Origin: Geomonas oryzae | GTDB taxonomy: Bacteria > Desulfobacterota > Desulfuromonadia > Geobacterales > Geobacteraceae | Reading direction: 5' to 3' | NCBI RefSeq assembly: GCF_004117875.1 | Contig: NZ_RAHW01000004.1 | Span: 434,001-498,000 of the forward strand | DNA length: 64,000 nucleotides | Shown here: piece after piece, positions 31,702 to 40,594 of the stretch | Layout of the letters: each line of letters opens with the position of its first letter | Numbering within the stretch: the stretch's first letter is position 1 | Position numbers and translations under genes: made by a program | The notes under the pieces: generated by a model | What the model saw: the letters and a program-made list of their open reading frames with translations, nothing else | What the model was told of the DNA's origin: nothing | Databases searched by the model: none

Positions 31702-32961
31702 ATGGGAGACCGCGCGCCGCTTAAGACCCTTTTCCTGGTCAACTTCGCCGTGACGCTCGGCTTCGGCATCGCCGACGCCTTTTTCCCGACCTACCTTTTC
31801 GGCCTCGGCGCCCGCGGCATCATGCTCGGGCTGCCGCTGGTCCTGTATTCGCTTTCCAAGATAATCTTCAGCCCGGTGCTCGGAGCCTGCGCCGACCGGA
31901 TCGGCTACCGCAGGATCGTCCTTGCGAGCCTCTTTCTCTACCTCGCGGTCTCCGTCGGCTACCTCTGCACCCACGACGTCCTTCAACTCATCCTGCTGCG
32001 CCTCGTCCAGGGGGTGAGCTGCGCGATGTTCCGTCCGGTCATGCTCGCCATGGTCGGGAGCGCCACCGGAAAAGAGGAGCGGGGGAGGGTGATGGCGACC
32101 TTCGACATCTCCTTCTACGCGCCGCTCGGCCTCGGGCCGCTGATCGGCGGAGCCTTGAAAGACGCCTGGGGCTATCCCGGCATCTTCGCCGCCGTGACGC
32201 TTTTAAGCCTCGCCGCCTTCCTTTTCGCGTTACGGCGCCTGCCGCACGCGGCCGTCCGCGCGGAACGCTCCTCGGCGCCTTGGGGCGTCGTTTCGCTGTG
32301 GGGACTTGAGCGCGGCAGCTACCGCGGCCTCCTTGCCTTCATCTTCGGGCGTGCCTGCGGCATCTCGCTTTCCGGTTCCTTCCTCCCCATCCTGCTCAGC
32401 AGCAAGCTGGGGCTTTCCGGACTGCGCTCGGGGCTCGTGCTCGCCTCGGGTACCGCCGCGATGACCCTTTTGCTGCGCCCGATGGGAATCCTGTCCGACC
32501 GGGCGCCCCGGCCCTTGCTGGTGCTTCTGGGCGGCGGCGCGGTTTCCCTTTTGTACCTGCTCGTTCCCGCCGCCACGGGTTTCGGCTCCATGCTGCTACT
32601 GGCGGTCGCCATCGGGGTTTTCAGCGTCGTTTCCCAGCCGGCGAGCAGCGCGCTCCTCGTGGAGGAGGGGACCCGGTACGGCATGGGGGCGACCGTCGGG
32701 ACCTTCAACGCCGTCCTGAACGCGGGGTTCGTGGCGGGGCCGCTTCTGGGCGCCCTCCTGCAGGGAACGCTCGGGCTTACCGCCGTCTTTCACGCGGCAG
32801 CGGCGGTGGGACTTGCGGCCGTGGCGCTCTTCGCCGCCGAGCTCTGGGGGGGCGTGCCTCTCTGCGCCGCGGCACCGCCTGAGCACGAAGAAGTTACCGT
32901 CGTTGCGACGCGCGCCGGCGTCTCATGTGAAAGCGCTCCGCCATTCTCTCACGCCGCTTGA
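31702..32961 (+). CDS. MFS transporter
   Basis: The product has 419 residues with 12 predicted membrane helices. The loop 2-3 MFS motif is seen as GACADRIGYRRIVL, with a second copy in the C-terminal half (GILSDRAPRPLLVL). Helix 5 carries GLGPLIGGALKD, close to the GxxxGPxxGG motif of exporters. No substrate can be assigned; drug-like or metabolite efflux is typical of such proteins. Its 3' end contains the -35 element of the next promoter at 32958. Confidence 0.88.
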   Translation: MGDRAPLKTLFLVNFAVTLGFGIADAFFPTYLFGLGARGIMLGLPLVLYSLSKIIFSPVLGACADRIGYRRIVLASLFLYLAVSVGYLCTHDVLQLILLRLVQGVSCAMFRPVMLAMVGSATGKEERGRVMATFDISFYAPLGLGPLIGGALKDAWGYPGIFAAVTLLSLAAFLFALRRLPHAAVRAERSSAPWGVVSLWGLERGSYRGLLAFIFGRACGISLSGSFLPILLSSKLGLSGLRSGLVLASGTAAMTLLLRPMGILSDRAPRPLLVLLGGGAVSLLYLLVPAATGFGSMLLLAVAIGVFSVVSQPASSALLVEEGTRYGMGATVGTFNAVLNAGFVAGPLLGALLQGTLGLTAVFHAAAAVGLAAVALFAAELWGGVPLCAAAPPEHEEVTVVATRAGVSCESAPPFSHAA

Positions 32962-32986
32962 CCGGGCTTCAGAAAACCGCTATTCT
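32958..32986 (+). promoter_or_regulatory. Sigma70 promoter for the deaminase/nrdR/riboflavin cluster
   Basis: TTGACC (32958-32963) and TATTCT (32981-32986) are separated by 17 bases. The -35 overlaps the last codons of the MFS gene. Transcription would begin about 25 bases before the deaminase start at 33016. Confidence 0.65.
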
Positions 32987-33015
32987 GGCCAAATTTCACA
33001 TGAGAGGGGCTACTT

Positions 33016-33465
33016 ATGGCACGTCCCAGCTGGGATGAATATTTCATCGAGATCACACGCCTGGTCGCCAAGCGTTCCACCTGTCTGAGAAGGCAGGTCG
33101 GCGCGGTACTGGTGAAGGACAAGAACATCCTCGCCACCGGCTACAACGGTGCGCCATCCGGGACTGCCCACTGCCTGGACATCGGCTGCCTGAGAGAACA
33201 GATGGGCATCCCGTCCGGCGAGCGCCACGAACTCTGCCGCGGCCTGCATGCCGAGCAGAACGCCATCATCCAGGCGGCGAAGCACGGCACCTCCATCGAA
33301 GGGGCCACCCTGTACTGCAACACCATGCCCTGCATCATCTGCTCGAAGATGGTGATCAACGCGGGGATCAAGCGGGTGGTCTATCTCACCGGGTACCCGG
33401 ACCAGCTGGCGGAGGATATGATCCGCGAGTCCGGCATCCTCGTCGAGAAGTACGAGGAGGCGTAG
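33016..33465 (+). CDS. dCMP deaminase family protein (ComEB-like)
   Basis: The product has 149 residues of the zinc-dependent cytidine/deoxycytidylate deaminase fold. The catalytic His-Ala-Glu is at 78-80 ([10 protein letters not shown]) and the zinc Cys pair is Cys106/Cys109 (PCIICSKM). Other motifs are [20 protein letters not shown] and GAPSGTAHC, the latter matching dCMP deaminases. It converts dCMP to dUMP for thymidylate synthesis. The ATG is preceded by GAGAGGGG. nrdR follows two bases later. That groups nucleotide metabolism (dCMP, ribonucleotide reductase control) before ribD, a common order in Geobacter. Confidence 0.92.
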   Translation: MARPSWDEYFIEITRLVAKRSTCLRRQVGAVLVKDKNILATGYNGAPSGTAHCLDIGCLREQMGIPSGERHELCRGLHAEQNAIIQAAKHGTSIEGATLYCNTMPCIICSKMVINAGIKRVVYLTGYPDQLAEDMIRESGILVEKYEEA

Positions 33466-33467
33466 CC

Positions 33468-33920
33468 ATGAAATGCCCCTTTTGCGGATTCAGCGACAGC
33501 AAGGTGATCGACTCCCGCCCCGACAAGGGTGGCGCCGCGATACGCCGCCGTCGCGAGTGCGAGTCATGCGCCAAGCGTTTCACCACCCATGAGCGCGTTG
33601 AGGAAGTGCTGCCGCTCGTTACCAAGCGTGACGGCAGGCGCGAGCCCTTCGACCGGATGAAGCTCGTCGCCGGCATCCAGAAGGCGTGCGAGAAGCGCCC
33701 AGTCTCGGTCGATACCATCGAGAAGCTGGTCGATCGCCTCGAAACGAAGATGCAGGAGTCCGGCGAGCGCGAGATCCCGACCACCACGCTGGGGGAGTGG
33801 ATCATGAACGAGCTGCACGCGGTCGACCAGGTCGCCTATGTCCGCTTCGCCTCCGTGTACCGCTCCTTCAAGGACATCAACGAGTTCATGGTCGAGCTGC
33901 AGGACCTGCTTAAGAAGTAA
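33468..33920 (+). CDS. nrdR: Transcriptional repressor NrdR
   Basis: The product has 150 residues. A zinc ribbon with Cys3, Cys6, Cys31 and Cys34 begins the protein ([17 protein letters not shown]). The ATP-cone follows: [24 protein letters not shown] and [17 protein letters not shown]. NrdR senses ATP/dATP and represses ribonucleotide reductase genes by binding NrdR boxes; none was recognised in this window. Co-transcription with the upstream dCMP deaminase (gap of two bases) fits deoxynucleotide balance. Confidence 0.97.
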   Translation: MKCPFCGFSDSKVIDSRPDKGGAAIRRRRECESCAKRFTTHERVEEVLPLVTKRDGRREPFDRMKLVAGIQKACEKRPVSVDTIEKLVDRLETKMQESGEREIPTTTLGEWIMNELHAVDQVAYVRFASVYRSFKDINEFMVELQDLLKK

Positions 33921-33929
33921 GCGCGTTAT

Positions 33930-34049
33930 CCCCTCTCCCTCCGGGAGAGGGTGGCCGAAGGCCGGGTGAGGGCCTCGCCGTAAGGCCGCATGTTGCTGAT
34001 AGCAACGCCCTCACCCCGCCCCTCTCCCGGAGGGAGAGGGAGAGGGGAC
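33930..34049. repeat. Large inverted repeat, family 2 (CCCTCTCCCTCCGGGAGAGGG type)
   Basis: The left copy has CTCTCCCTCCGGGAGAGGG then TGGCCGAAGGCCGGGTGAGG. The right part, after a short centre, is the reverse orientation (GCCCTCACCCCGCCCCTCTC and CCGGAGGGAGAGG). The whole could form a cruciform or long RNA hairpin between nrdR and ribD. Related elements are at 38341-38455 and 45900-45955. The type is widespread as intergenic REP-like DNA in proteobacteria. Confidence 0.85.
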
Positions 34050-34088
34050 GGCAGCAACAAGCAGTGATGGATGGGGCAGGGAGTTCTT

Positions 34089-35186
34089 ATGTCGGCAACC
34101 CACAAAAAAATGATGCGCATGGCGCTCGCCGAAGCGAGGAAAGGGGTGGGGAAAACCGCTCCAAACCCGGCGGTCGGGTGCGTCATCGTGAAGGACGGCG
34201 CCGTCGTCGGCAAGGGGTGGCACAAAAAGGCGGGCACGCCGCACGCCGAGGTGCACGCCCTGCGTGCCGCGGGCGAAAAGGCCGCCGGTTCCGACGTCTA
34301 CGTGACCCTCGAGCCCTGCTCCCATTTCGGCAAGACCCCTCCCTGCGCCAAGGCGCTCATCGAGGCCCGCGTGGCGCGCGTTTTCGTCGCCATGGTCGAC
34401 CCGAACCCGGTCGTATCCGGCAACGGCATCCGCATGCTTCAAGAGGCGGGGATCGCAGTCGAGGTCGGGCTTTTGGAGGCCGAGAGCCGCGCGTTGAACC
34501 TTGGCTTCATCAAGTGGATGCAGACCAGGCGCCCGTACGTGGTGCTTAAGAGCGCCATGACCCTCGACGGGAAGACCGCCACCGCCGGAGGCGACTCCAA
34601 GTGGGTCACCGGCGACGCGGCCCGGCGCGAAGTGCACCGTCTGCGCGGGAAGCTCGACGCCATCATGGTCGGTGTCGGCACCGTCATCAAGGACGATCCG
34701 CTCCTCAACTGCCGCGTCCCCGGCGGGAAGGACCCTTTGCGGGTCATCGTCGATTCGACGCTCAGGGTGCCGCTGCACGCCGCCCTTTTCAGTCTGAAGT
34801 CCGAGGCGAAGACCGTGATCGCCACCTGCAGCGGCAACCTCGTACGGATCGACGCGGTGCGGGCGCGCGGCGCCGAAGTGCTAGTGTGTCGGCAGAAGGA
34901 AGGTCGAGTCGATCTGGAGCATCTTTTCGAGCGTCTGGGAGAGCGCGGCGTGCAGTCCGTGCTGCTCGAAGGCGGCCATCATCTGGCCGGAGGCGCGCTG
35001 AGGGCGGGGCTCATCGACCATTGCAAGTTCTTTTTGGCCCCGAAGCTAGTCGGCGGCGCCGGTACCGGCCTTTTCGCCGGCGAAGGTGCGCCCCTGATGT
35101 CCGACGCCATAAAGCTGGAAGGGATGACCGTAAAGCGAGTAGGAGCCGACCTGCTGGTGGAAGGCAAACCGATAAACAAGTTTTAG
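34089..35186 (+). CDS. ribD: Bifunctional riboflavin deaminase/reductase RibD
   Basis: I start at the ATG at 34089, behind AGGGAG, for 365 residues; an ATG at 34071 abuts the repeat. The deaminase domain has HAEVHAL (His52, Glu54) and zinc Cys77/Cys86 in LEPCSHFGKTPPC. The reductase domain has RPYVVLKSAMTLDGKTA and, near the end, SVLLEGGHHLAGGAL. It catalyses the second and third committed steps from GTP to riboflavin. No FMN riboswitch core was found upstream; the nrdR-ribD gap is filled by a repeat. The gene order ribD-ribE-ribBA-ribH follows. Confidence 0.96.
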   Translation: MSATHKKMMRMALAEARKGVGKTAPNPAVGCVIVKDGAVVGKGWHKKAGTPHAEVHALRAAGEKAAGSDVYVTLEPCSHFGKTPPCAKALIEARVARVFVAMVDPNPVVSGNGIRMLQEAGIAVEVGLLEAESRALNLGFIKWMQTRRPYVVLKSAMTLDGKTATAGGDSKWVTGDAARREVHRLRGKLDAIMVGVGTVIKDDPLLNCRVPGGKDPLRVIVDSTLRVPLHAALFSLKSEAKTVIATCSGNLVRIDAVRARGAEVLVCRQKEGRVDLEHLFERLGERGVQSVLLEGGHHLAGGALRAGLIDHCKFFLAPKLVGGAGTGLFAGEGAPLMSDAIKLEGMTVKRVGADLLVEGKPINKF

Positions 35187-35198
35187 GTTCTTAAACAG

Positions 35199-35297
35199 GT
35201 TCTAGGTTCTACGTTCTAAGTTCTACGTTAAAAACTCCCTCGGGGAGAGCACGGTTCTGGTTTTAACGTAGAACGTAGAACGCAGAACGTAGAACGT
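35199..35297. repeat. Inverted repeat of 7-base GTTCTAC units, family 3
   Basis: The left arm consists of GTTCTAGGTTCTACGTTCTA-type units ending GTTAAAAAC at 35235. The right arm from 35260 begins GTTTTAACGTAGAACGTAG and repeats in the opposite orientation. Nearly 30 bases could pair across a 24-base loop. It lies within the ribD-ribE gap. Another half-copy is at 40009-40045. Confidence 0.8.
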
Positions 35298-35310
35298 CCT
35301 CAGAGGTTCT

Positions 35311-35955
35311 ATGTTCACAGGTCTAATAGAAACAGTAGGCGAGCTGGTTTCCATCGAGCGCCGCGGCGCTTCGGGGAGCCTCACCGTCAAGACCGCGCTT
35401 CCGCTCGACGAGATCAGGATCGGCGACTCCATCGCCATCAACGGCGCCTGCCTCACCGTGGTCCGCAAGGGTGGCGGAGCGGTCACCTTCGACGTCTCCC
35501 CGGAGACCATCGACCGCACCGCCTTCAAGAACCTCAAAAGCGGCTCGCCGGTGAACATGGAGCGCGCCATGCGCCTGTCCGACCGCCTGGACGGCCACCT
35601 CGTTTCCGGGCACGTCGACTGCGTCGCCACCGTCGTCGAGCGCCGCGAGGTCGCCGGCAACATCGTCTTCGGCTTCCGCTTCCCGGCCGAGTTCGCCAAA
35701 TACATCGCCGCCAAGGGATCGGTGGCCATCGACGGCATCAGCCTCACCGTGAACAGCGTCGGCCCGGACAGCTTCAGCGTCAACATCATCCCGCACACCG
35801 CCTCGAAAACCACGCTCCTGCAAAAGCGCGCGGGGGACGAGGTGAACATAGAAACCGACCTTCTGTGCCGCTACCTGGAGCGCCTGCTCGCGGGTAGGGA
35901 GGCGAGGGAGGGCGGCGTCACCCTGGACCTGTTGGCGAAAAACGGCTTTATGTAG
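35311..35955 (+). CDS. ribE: Riboflavin synthase alpha chain RibE
   Basis: The product has 214 residues and starts [18 protein letters not shown], the classical opening. It shows the expected internal duplication of two lumazine-binding barrels: [15 protein letters not shown] in the first half and [16 protein letters not shown] in the second, with VSPETIDRT and [11 protein letters not shown] matching each other. It dismutates two 6,7-dimethyl-8-ribityllumazine molecules into riboflavin and a pyrimidine. The start has CAGAGG upstream, just past the family 3 repeat. Confidence 0.96.
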   Translation: MFTGLIETVGELVSIERRGASGSLTVKTALPLDEIRIGDSIAINGACLTVVRKGGGAVTFDVSPETIDRTAFKNLKSGSPVNMERAMRLSDRLDGHLVSGHVDCVATVVERREVAGNIVFGFRFPAEFAKYIAAKGSVAIDGISLTVNSVGPDSFSVNIIPHTASKTTLLQKRAGDEVNIETDLLCRYLERLLAGREAREGGVTLDLLAKNGFM

Positions 35956-36091
35956 CCGCTTTCGCTTCCACTTTCACCGTTTTTTTGTTATGGTCAACGA
36001 CCTGCAAGGTTTGTTGTCCAACCAATCGGTCCGGGAGATGACAGCCGTCATGGATTCCCGGCCGACACTGAATCAAGGAGAGGTTATAGAA

Positions 36092-37294
36092 ATGTCTGTT
36101 TCAAGCATCGAGGAAGCCATTGAGGAGATCAGGGCCGGCAGGATGGTAATCCTGGTGGACGACGAGGACCGCGAGAACGAAGGCGACCTCACCATGGCGG
36201 CCCAGTGCGTGACTCCCGAGGCGATCAACTTCATGGCCCGTTTCGGACGCGGCCTGATCTGCCTCACCATGACCGCGGAGCGTTGCGACCGCCTCGACCT
36301 GCCCCCCATGGTGCAGGACAACACCTCTTCTTTCGGCACCGCCTTCACCGTCTCCATCGAGGCGAAGAAGGGTGTCACCACCGGCATCTCCGCGGCCGAC
36401 CGCGCCCACACCATCCTGACCGCGGTGGCGCCCGGCGCGCAGGCCTCCGACCTTGCCCGTCCCGGCCACATCTTCCCGCTGCGCGCCAAAAACGGCGGCG
36501 TGCTGGTCAGAAGCGGCCAGACGGAAGGTTCCGTCGACCTCGCGCGGCTTGCCGGGCTCGAGCCTTCCGGCGTGATCTGCGAGATCATGAACGAGGACGG
36601 CACCATGGCGCGCATGCCGGAACTGAAGAAGTTCGCCAAGGAGCACGGCATCAAGGTCTGCACCATCGCCGACCTGGTCGCCTACCGCCTGAAGCACGAG
36701 TCTCTCGTGCGCCGTTCCGTTGACGTGGCGCTCCCGAGTTCCTTCGGCGACTTCCGTGCCGTCGCCTTCGAAAACGACATCGACAAGCTCGAGCACCTGG
36801 CCCTCGTGAAAGGGGACATCAAGGGTGACGAGCCGGTCCTCGTCCGTGTGCACTCCGAGTGCCTGACCGGCGACGTCTTCGGCTCCGTGCGCTGCGACTG
36901 CGCCGAGCAGCTGCACGCCGCCATGGAGCGCATCGAGAAGGAAGGGAAGGGGATCATCCTCTACATGCGCCAGGAAGGACGCGGCATCGGGCTCACCAAC
37001 AAGCTGAAGGCCTACGCCCTGCAGGACCAGGGGAAAGACACCGTCGAGGCGAACCTGGCGCTCGGCTTCAAGGCCGACCTGCGCGACTACGGCATCGGCG
37101 CACAGATCCTCGTTAACCTGGGCGTCAAGAAGATCCGCCTGATGACCAACAACCCGAAGAAGCTGGTCGGTCTGCAGGGGTACGGCATCGACATCGTGGA
37201 GCGGGTGCCCATAGAGATAAAGCCGAGCAAGAGCAACGAGAAATACCTGAAGACCAAGCGCGAGAAGATGGGGCACCTGCTGGAAAACATCTAG
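36092..37294 (+). CDS. ribBA: RibBA: DHBP synthase / GTP cyclohydrolase II
   Basis: The ATG at 36092 (AAGGAGAGG upstream) gives 400 residues, the standard length; an in-frame ATG-led extension of 34 residues is rejected. The RibB part has [39 protein letters not shown] and [10 protein letters not shown]. The RibA part has [18 protein letters not shown] with the zinc Cys residues, and [17 protein letters not shown]. It makes both substrates of the pathway, from ribulose 5-phosphate and GTP. The gene is 136 bases after ribE and is followed by a strong hairpin before ribH. Confidence 0.97.
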   Translation: MSVSSIEEAIEEIRAGRMVILVDDEDRENEGDLTMAAQCVTPEAINFMARFGRGLICLTMTAERCDRLDLPPMVQDNTSSFGTAFTVSIEAKKGVTTGISAADRAHTILTAVAPGAQASDLARPGHIFPLRAKNGGVLVRSGQTEGSVDLARLAGLEPSGVICEIMNEDGTMARMPELKKFAKEHGIKVCTIADLVAYRLKHESLVRRSVDVALPSSFGDFRAVAFENDIDKLEHLALVKGDIKGDEPVLVRVHSECLTGDVFGSVRCDCAEQLHAAMERIEKEGKGIILYMRQEGRGIGLTNKLKAYALQDQGKDTVEANLALGFKADLRDYGIGAQILVNLGVKKIRLMTNNPKKLVGLQGYGIDIVERVPIEIKPSKSNEKYLKTKREKMGHLLENI

Positions 37295-37334
37295 CGTCCT
37301 TGAAGTTAGCTTCGGTTGTCGGCAGAAAAATACG

Positions 37335-37375
37335 GGTTGCGGTCCGGTCGGATGTTTTCGACTTTGACCGCAACC
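37335..37375 (+). promoter_or_regulatory. Hairpin between ribBA and ribH
   Basis: GGTTGCGGTC (37335-37344) and GACCGCAACC (37366-37375) pair perfectly, and GTCG/CGAC extends the stem inside. There is no T-run; ribH starts 28 bases downstream. It may tune ribH expression or act as an mRNA processing site. Confidence 0.5.
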
Positions 37376-37402
37376 TCAACCTGTTTCTAAGGAGTTCATA
37401 TC

Positions 37403-37870
37403 ATGCCTAAATATTTAGAGGGAAAACTGACCGCGGAAGGGCTCAAGTTCGGCATCGTCGTCGGCCGCTTCAACAGCTTCATCGGCGAGCGACTGCTCGA
37501 GGGGGCCCTGGACGCCTTGGTGCGTCACGGCGCCGACGACCAGCAGATCACCGTGGCGCGCGTGCCGGGTGCCTTCGAGATCCCGCTCACCGCGAAGAAG
37601 ATGGCCGAGACCGGCAAGTACGACGCCCTCATCTGCCTGGGCGCAGTGATCCGCGGCTCCACCCCCCACTTCGACTACGTCTGCGCCGAGGTTTCCAAGG
37701 GCGTTGCCCACGTCTCCCTTGACGCCGGCATCCCCGTCGCCTTCGGCGTGCTGACCACCGACACCATCGAGCAGGCGATCGAGCGCGCCGGGACCAAGGC
37801 CGGCAACAAGGGCTTCGACGCCGCCATGACGGTCATCGAGACCGCCAACCTGTACAGGGAGATGAAATAA
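37403..37870 (+). CDS. ribH: 6,7-dimethyl-8-ribityllumazine synthase RibH
   Basis: The product has 155 residues of the lumazine synthase family. Motifs are [38 protein letters not shown], and [21 protein letters not shown] cut by the active-site His. It condenses the RibA-branch pyrimidine with DHBP to give the riboflavin synthase substrate, usually in 60-mer or pentameric shells. Ribosome binding site AAGGAG precedes the ATG. The nusB start codon begins at the base right after the stop. Confidence 0.97.
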   Translation: MPKYLEGKLTAEGLKFGIVVGRFNSFIGERLLEGALDALVRHGADDQQITVARVPGAFEIPLTAKKMAETGKYDALICLGAVIRGSTPHFDYVCAEVSKGVAHVSLDAGIPVAFGVLTTDTIEQAIERAGTKAGNKGFDAAMTVIETANLYREMK

Positions 37871-38308
37871 TTGACCACGCGTAGAGAAGGCAGGGAACTC
37901 GCCCTGCAGGCGCTTTATTCCAAGGACCTGGTGTCCCAGGACCCGAACAACACGCTGAAGAGGATCATCGAGAGCTTCGGCGAGGGTGAGGAGCCGACCC
38001 TTTCGGCCAACTCCAAGGCGTATGCCTTCGCCACCGAGCTCGTGAGCGGTGTCGCGGCGCATCTTTCCGAGATCGACGCCCGCATCGCGGAGAAGTCCAA
38101 GCACTGGAGCATGTCCCGCATGGCGCGCGTCGACCTGAACATCCTGCGTCTTGCCGTGTTCGAGCTTGTGTACCGTCCCGACATCCCGAAGAACGTCACC
38201 ATGAACGAAGCGATCGAAGTTGCCAAGAAGTTCGGTTCCGACGACTCCGCCTCCTTCGTGAACGGCATCCTCGACGAGATCGCCTCCACGGTGACCGACA
38301 AGGAATAA
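37871..38308 (+). CDS. nusB: Transcription antitermination factor NusB
   Basis: The product has 145 residues, starting at a TTG immediately after the ribH stop; GGGAG lies inside the ribH 3' end. NusB features include [17 protein letters not shown] at the N-terminus, [36 protein letters not shown], and the C-terminal [20 protein letters not shown]. It forms, with NusE (S10), the complex that binds boxA in rRNA leaders. The ribH-nusB pairing is widespread, so the unusual start is credible. Confidence 0.95.
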   Translation: MTTRREGRELALQALYSKDLVSQDPNNTLKRIIESFGEGEEPTLSANSKAYAFATELVSGVAAHLSEIDARIAEKSKHWSMSRMARVDLNILRLAVFELVYRPDIPKNVTMNEAIEVAKKFGSDDSASFVNGILDEIASTVTDKE

Positions 38309-38340
38309 GGTCCTTCCCGATTTGCGATGCTCTGCCGCCG

Positions 38341-38455
38341 GCCCCTCTCCCTCCGGGAGAGGGTGCCCAAAGGGCGGGTGAGGGCGCCGCCACGAAGTGG
38401 GGCATCCGCATCCGCCATCGCCCTCACCCTGCCCTCTCCCGGAGGGAGAGGAGGT
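38341..38455. repeat. Inverted repeat, family 2 (second copy)
   Basis: CCCCTCTCCCTCCGGGAGAG with GGTGAGGGC on the left, and GCCCTCACCCTGCCCTCTCC with CGGAGGGAGAG on the right, around a 35-base centre. It is homologous to 33930-34049 and occupies the nusB-hom gap. Confidence 0.85.
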
Positions 38456-38530
38456 GGAAGGAATGTTGTGGCCGTTCCTGAACAGGTAAGTAGCTTGTTT
38501 TGCAAATAATGAAATGATCAAAGAGGGAGT

Positions 38531-39841
38531 ATGGAAGAGATAAAAGTAGGCCTACTTGGTTTCGGCACCATCGGTGCCGGCGTCGTGAAGCTGCTCAAAC
38601 AGAACTCCGCCCTCCTCACGGAGAAGACCGGCACCCGGATCTCCCTGAAGGCCATCGTCGACCTCGACATCACCACCGACCGCGGCGTGGACACCGAGGG
38701 GATCACCCTCACCAGGAACGCCGACGACGTGCTCACCGACCCGGAGATCTCCGTCGTCATCGAGCTGATCGGCGGCTACGAGCCGGCGCGCAGCTTCGCG
38801 CTCAAGGCGATCGCCCACGGCAAGCACCTGGTCACCGCCAACAAGGCGCTTCTCGCGGTGCACGGCGAAGAGATCTACGCCGCCGCCAAGGAAAACGGCG
38901 TCGAGGTCCTCTTCGAGGCCGCGGTAGGCGGGGGTATCCCGGTTCTCTCCGCGATCAAGGGGAACATGGCGGGTAACCGCTTCTCCACCGTGCTCGGCAT
39001 CGTGAACGGTACCTGCAACTACATCCTCACCCGCATGACCCAGGAAGGGGCCGATTTCGCCGAGGTGCTGAAGAGCGCCCAGGAAATGGGTTACGCCGAA
39101 GCCGATCCCACCTTCGACATCGAAGGGGTCGACACCGCGCACAAGCTCTGCCTGCTCCTCTCCCTCTGCTTCGGCACCAGGATCGACCTGAAGGACGTCT
39201 ATTCCGAGGGGATCACCTCGATCACCTCCGAGGACGTCGACTTCGCCGAGACCTTCGGCTACCGCATCAAGCTTCTTGCCATCGGCAAGATGGACGGCGG
39301 CAAGATCGAGGCGCGCGTGCACCCGACCATGATCCCGATCGACTATCCGCTTGCCGACGTGCACGGCGTCTTCAACGCGGTTCGTCTCACCGGCGACTTC
39401 GTGGGCCCGGTCATGTTCTACGGCCGCGGCGCCGGCATGGAAGCGACGGCGAGCGCCGTCGTAGGCGACATCGTCGATCTCTCCCGCAGCATGTGCGCCG
39501 GGGTCACCCGTCGTTGCGCCCCGCTCGGGTACCTGGACGGCAGCGTCACCACGCTCCCCATCAAGCCGATGGGCGAGATCGTCAGCAAGTACTACATCCG
39601 TTTCCAGGCGCTTGACCGTCCCGGCGTACTGGCCCGCATCGCCGGAGCGCTCGGCGCGCGCGGCATCAGCATCGCCTCCATGCTGCAGAGCGCGAGAAGT
39701 GCAGCGGACGAAGTACCCATCGTCATCATGACCCACGAGGCCCGCGAGGACGACATGAGAAAGGCCCTGGCCGAGATCGACACCTTCGAGGTGATCCGCG
39801 CCAGAAGCACCTTCATCAGGATCGAGGACAACCTCGAGTAA
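38531..39841 (+). CDS. hom: Homoserine dehydrogenase
   Basis: The product has 436 residues. The NAD(P)-binding start is VGLLGFGTIGAGVVKLL, followed by the catalytic domain (VNGTCNYILTRMTQEG, YAEADPTFDIEGVDTAHK) and a C-terminal ACT domain (RFQALDRPGVLARIAGALG) for feedback control, normally by threonine. It reduces aspartate semialdehyde to homoserine for threonine and methionine. GAGGGAG precedes the ATG. It is followed by a strong terminator, so it is probably transcribed alone. Confidence 0.97.
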   Translation: MEEIKVGLLGFGTIGAGVVKLLKQNSALLTEKTGTRISLKAIVDLDITTDRGVDTEGITLTRNADDVLTDPEISVVIELIGGYEPARSFALKAIAHGKHLVTANKALLAVHGEEIYAAAKENGVEVLFEAAVGGGIPVLSAIKGNMAGNRFSTVLGIVNGTCNYILTRMTQEGADFAEVLKSAQEMGYAEADPTFDIEGVDTAHKLCLLLSLCFGTRIDLKDVYSEGITSITSEDVDFAETFGYRIKLLAIGKMDGGKIEARVHPTMIPIDYPLADVHGVFNAVRLTGDFVGPVMFYGRGAGMEATASAVVGDIVDLSRSMCAGVTRRCAPLGYLDGSVTTLPIKPMGEIVSKYYIRFQALDRPGVLARIAGALGARGISIASMLQSARSAADEVPIVIMTHEAREDDMRKALAEIDTFEVIRARSTFIRIEDNLE

Positions 39842-39860
39842 AAAGGTGCAAACAGAACGC

Positions 39861-39896
39861 AAAAAGGGCGGGAGTCACTTGACCCCGCCCTTTTTT
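39861..39896 (+). terminator. Intrinsic terminator after hom
   Basis: AAAAAGGGCGGG and CCCGCCCTTTTTT pair around a short loop, with an added GT/AC closing. The T-run follows directly. The A-run makes it potentially bidirectional. Confidence 0.93.
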
Positions 39897-40008
39897 ATAA
39901 ACCCGAAGCCGGCACACAGGACCCGGAGGTCCGCAGAAGACAAGAGGAAAGGTTTCTGCCGGGGGGAAAGCGAAACCTTTCGTCTTGCCTCGGTGTCCGC
40001 TTCAGGTT

Positions 40009-40045
40009 TTTACGTAGAACGTAGAACCTAGAACGTAGAACCTCT
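40009..40045. repeat. GTAGAAC-unit repeat, family 3 (half copy)
   Basis: Four tandem units of the form ACGTAGA/ACCTAGA follow a TTTTTACGTAGAACGTAGAA start. It matches the right arm of 35199-35297 and abuts the stop codon of the convergent hemerythrin gene at 40047. Confidence 0.7.
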
Positions 40046-40046
40046 T

Positions 40047-40592
40047 TCAGCCTTCGTACTTTTCCACCACGCTGCGGTAGTGCTCCTCGAGCCCCTTGGC
40101 GGCCTTCTCTTCCGCCGCCTGGTACTTCGCGACGATCTCCGGGCGCACCCCTTCCGGGAGAATCCTTTCCGCGAGCGGGTAGAGGATGTCGTCCTCCTTG
40201 CCGATGTGCTCGCGCAACAACTCCAGGTAACCCCTCGCGTTCGCGACGATCGCCTCTTCCTGCCCGGCCTCGCCGCTAAGCGCTTTCGTCGCCGCCTCTT
40301 CCATACCCTTCACGAAGGCCCGACCCAAATCGTGCTCCATGAGCATGGCCGCCACCGGGCTGTTCGCCCTCGGCATCCCGTTCGCCACCAGCGCCTCGAA
40401 CAGGACATCCTCCTCCTTGGCGTGGTGAAAACGGTCGGCGTAGTTCCTGATGAAATCCACACCGTCCAGGTAGAACCGGTAATCCTTGAAGGTACCTTCC
40501 TCGGTGAGCCGCGCGTTTTTCTCCAAAAGGGCGAGCATACGCAGGATCAGCTGGTGCTCGTCCTTGAGCCTCTGGGTGATGTCCTGTTTCAT
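40047..40592 (-). CDS. Hemerythrin HHE-domain protein
   Basis: The product has 181 residues, with the four-helix HHE cation-binding pattern: LKDEHQLILRMLALLEK (His13), DRFHHAKEEDVLFEAL (His56, His57, Glu60 region), MLMEHDLGRAFV, and LLREHIGKEDDILYPLAE. A long charged C-terminal helix follows. It resembles RIC/YtfE-like and other NO or oxygen-stress hemerythrins rather than small bacteriohemerythrins. The ATG has GGAGAAAC upstream. It is the last gene of a three-gene operon starting at 41346. Confidence 0.88.
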   Translation of the reverse strand: MKQDITQRLKDEHQLILRMLALLEKNARLTEEGTFKDYRFYLDGVDFIRNYADRFHHAKEEDVLFEALVANGMPRANSPVAAMLMEHDLGRAFVKGMEEAATKALSGEAGQEEAIVANARGYLELLREHIGKEDDILYPLAERILPEGVRPEIVAKYQAAEEKAAKGLEEHYRSVVEKYEG

Positions 40593-40594
40593 CG

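Noticed and set aside
30160-31986. 608-residue minus-strand ORF opposite the porin, hemerythrin and MFS genes
   Set aside because: It is a shadow of three well-supported plus-strand genes and has low-complexity Val/Ala/Glu composition.
34050-34089. FMN riboswitch upstream of ribD
   Set aside because: None of the conserved RFN core sequence is present; the gap is a family 2 repeat plus a ribosome binding site.
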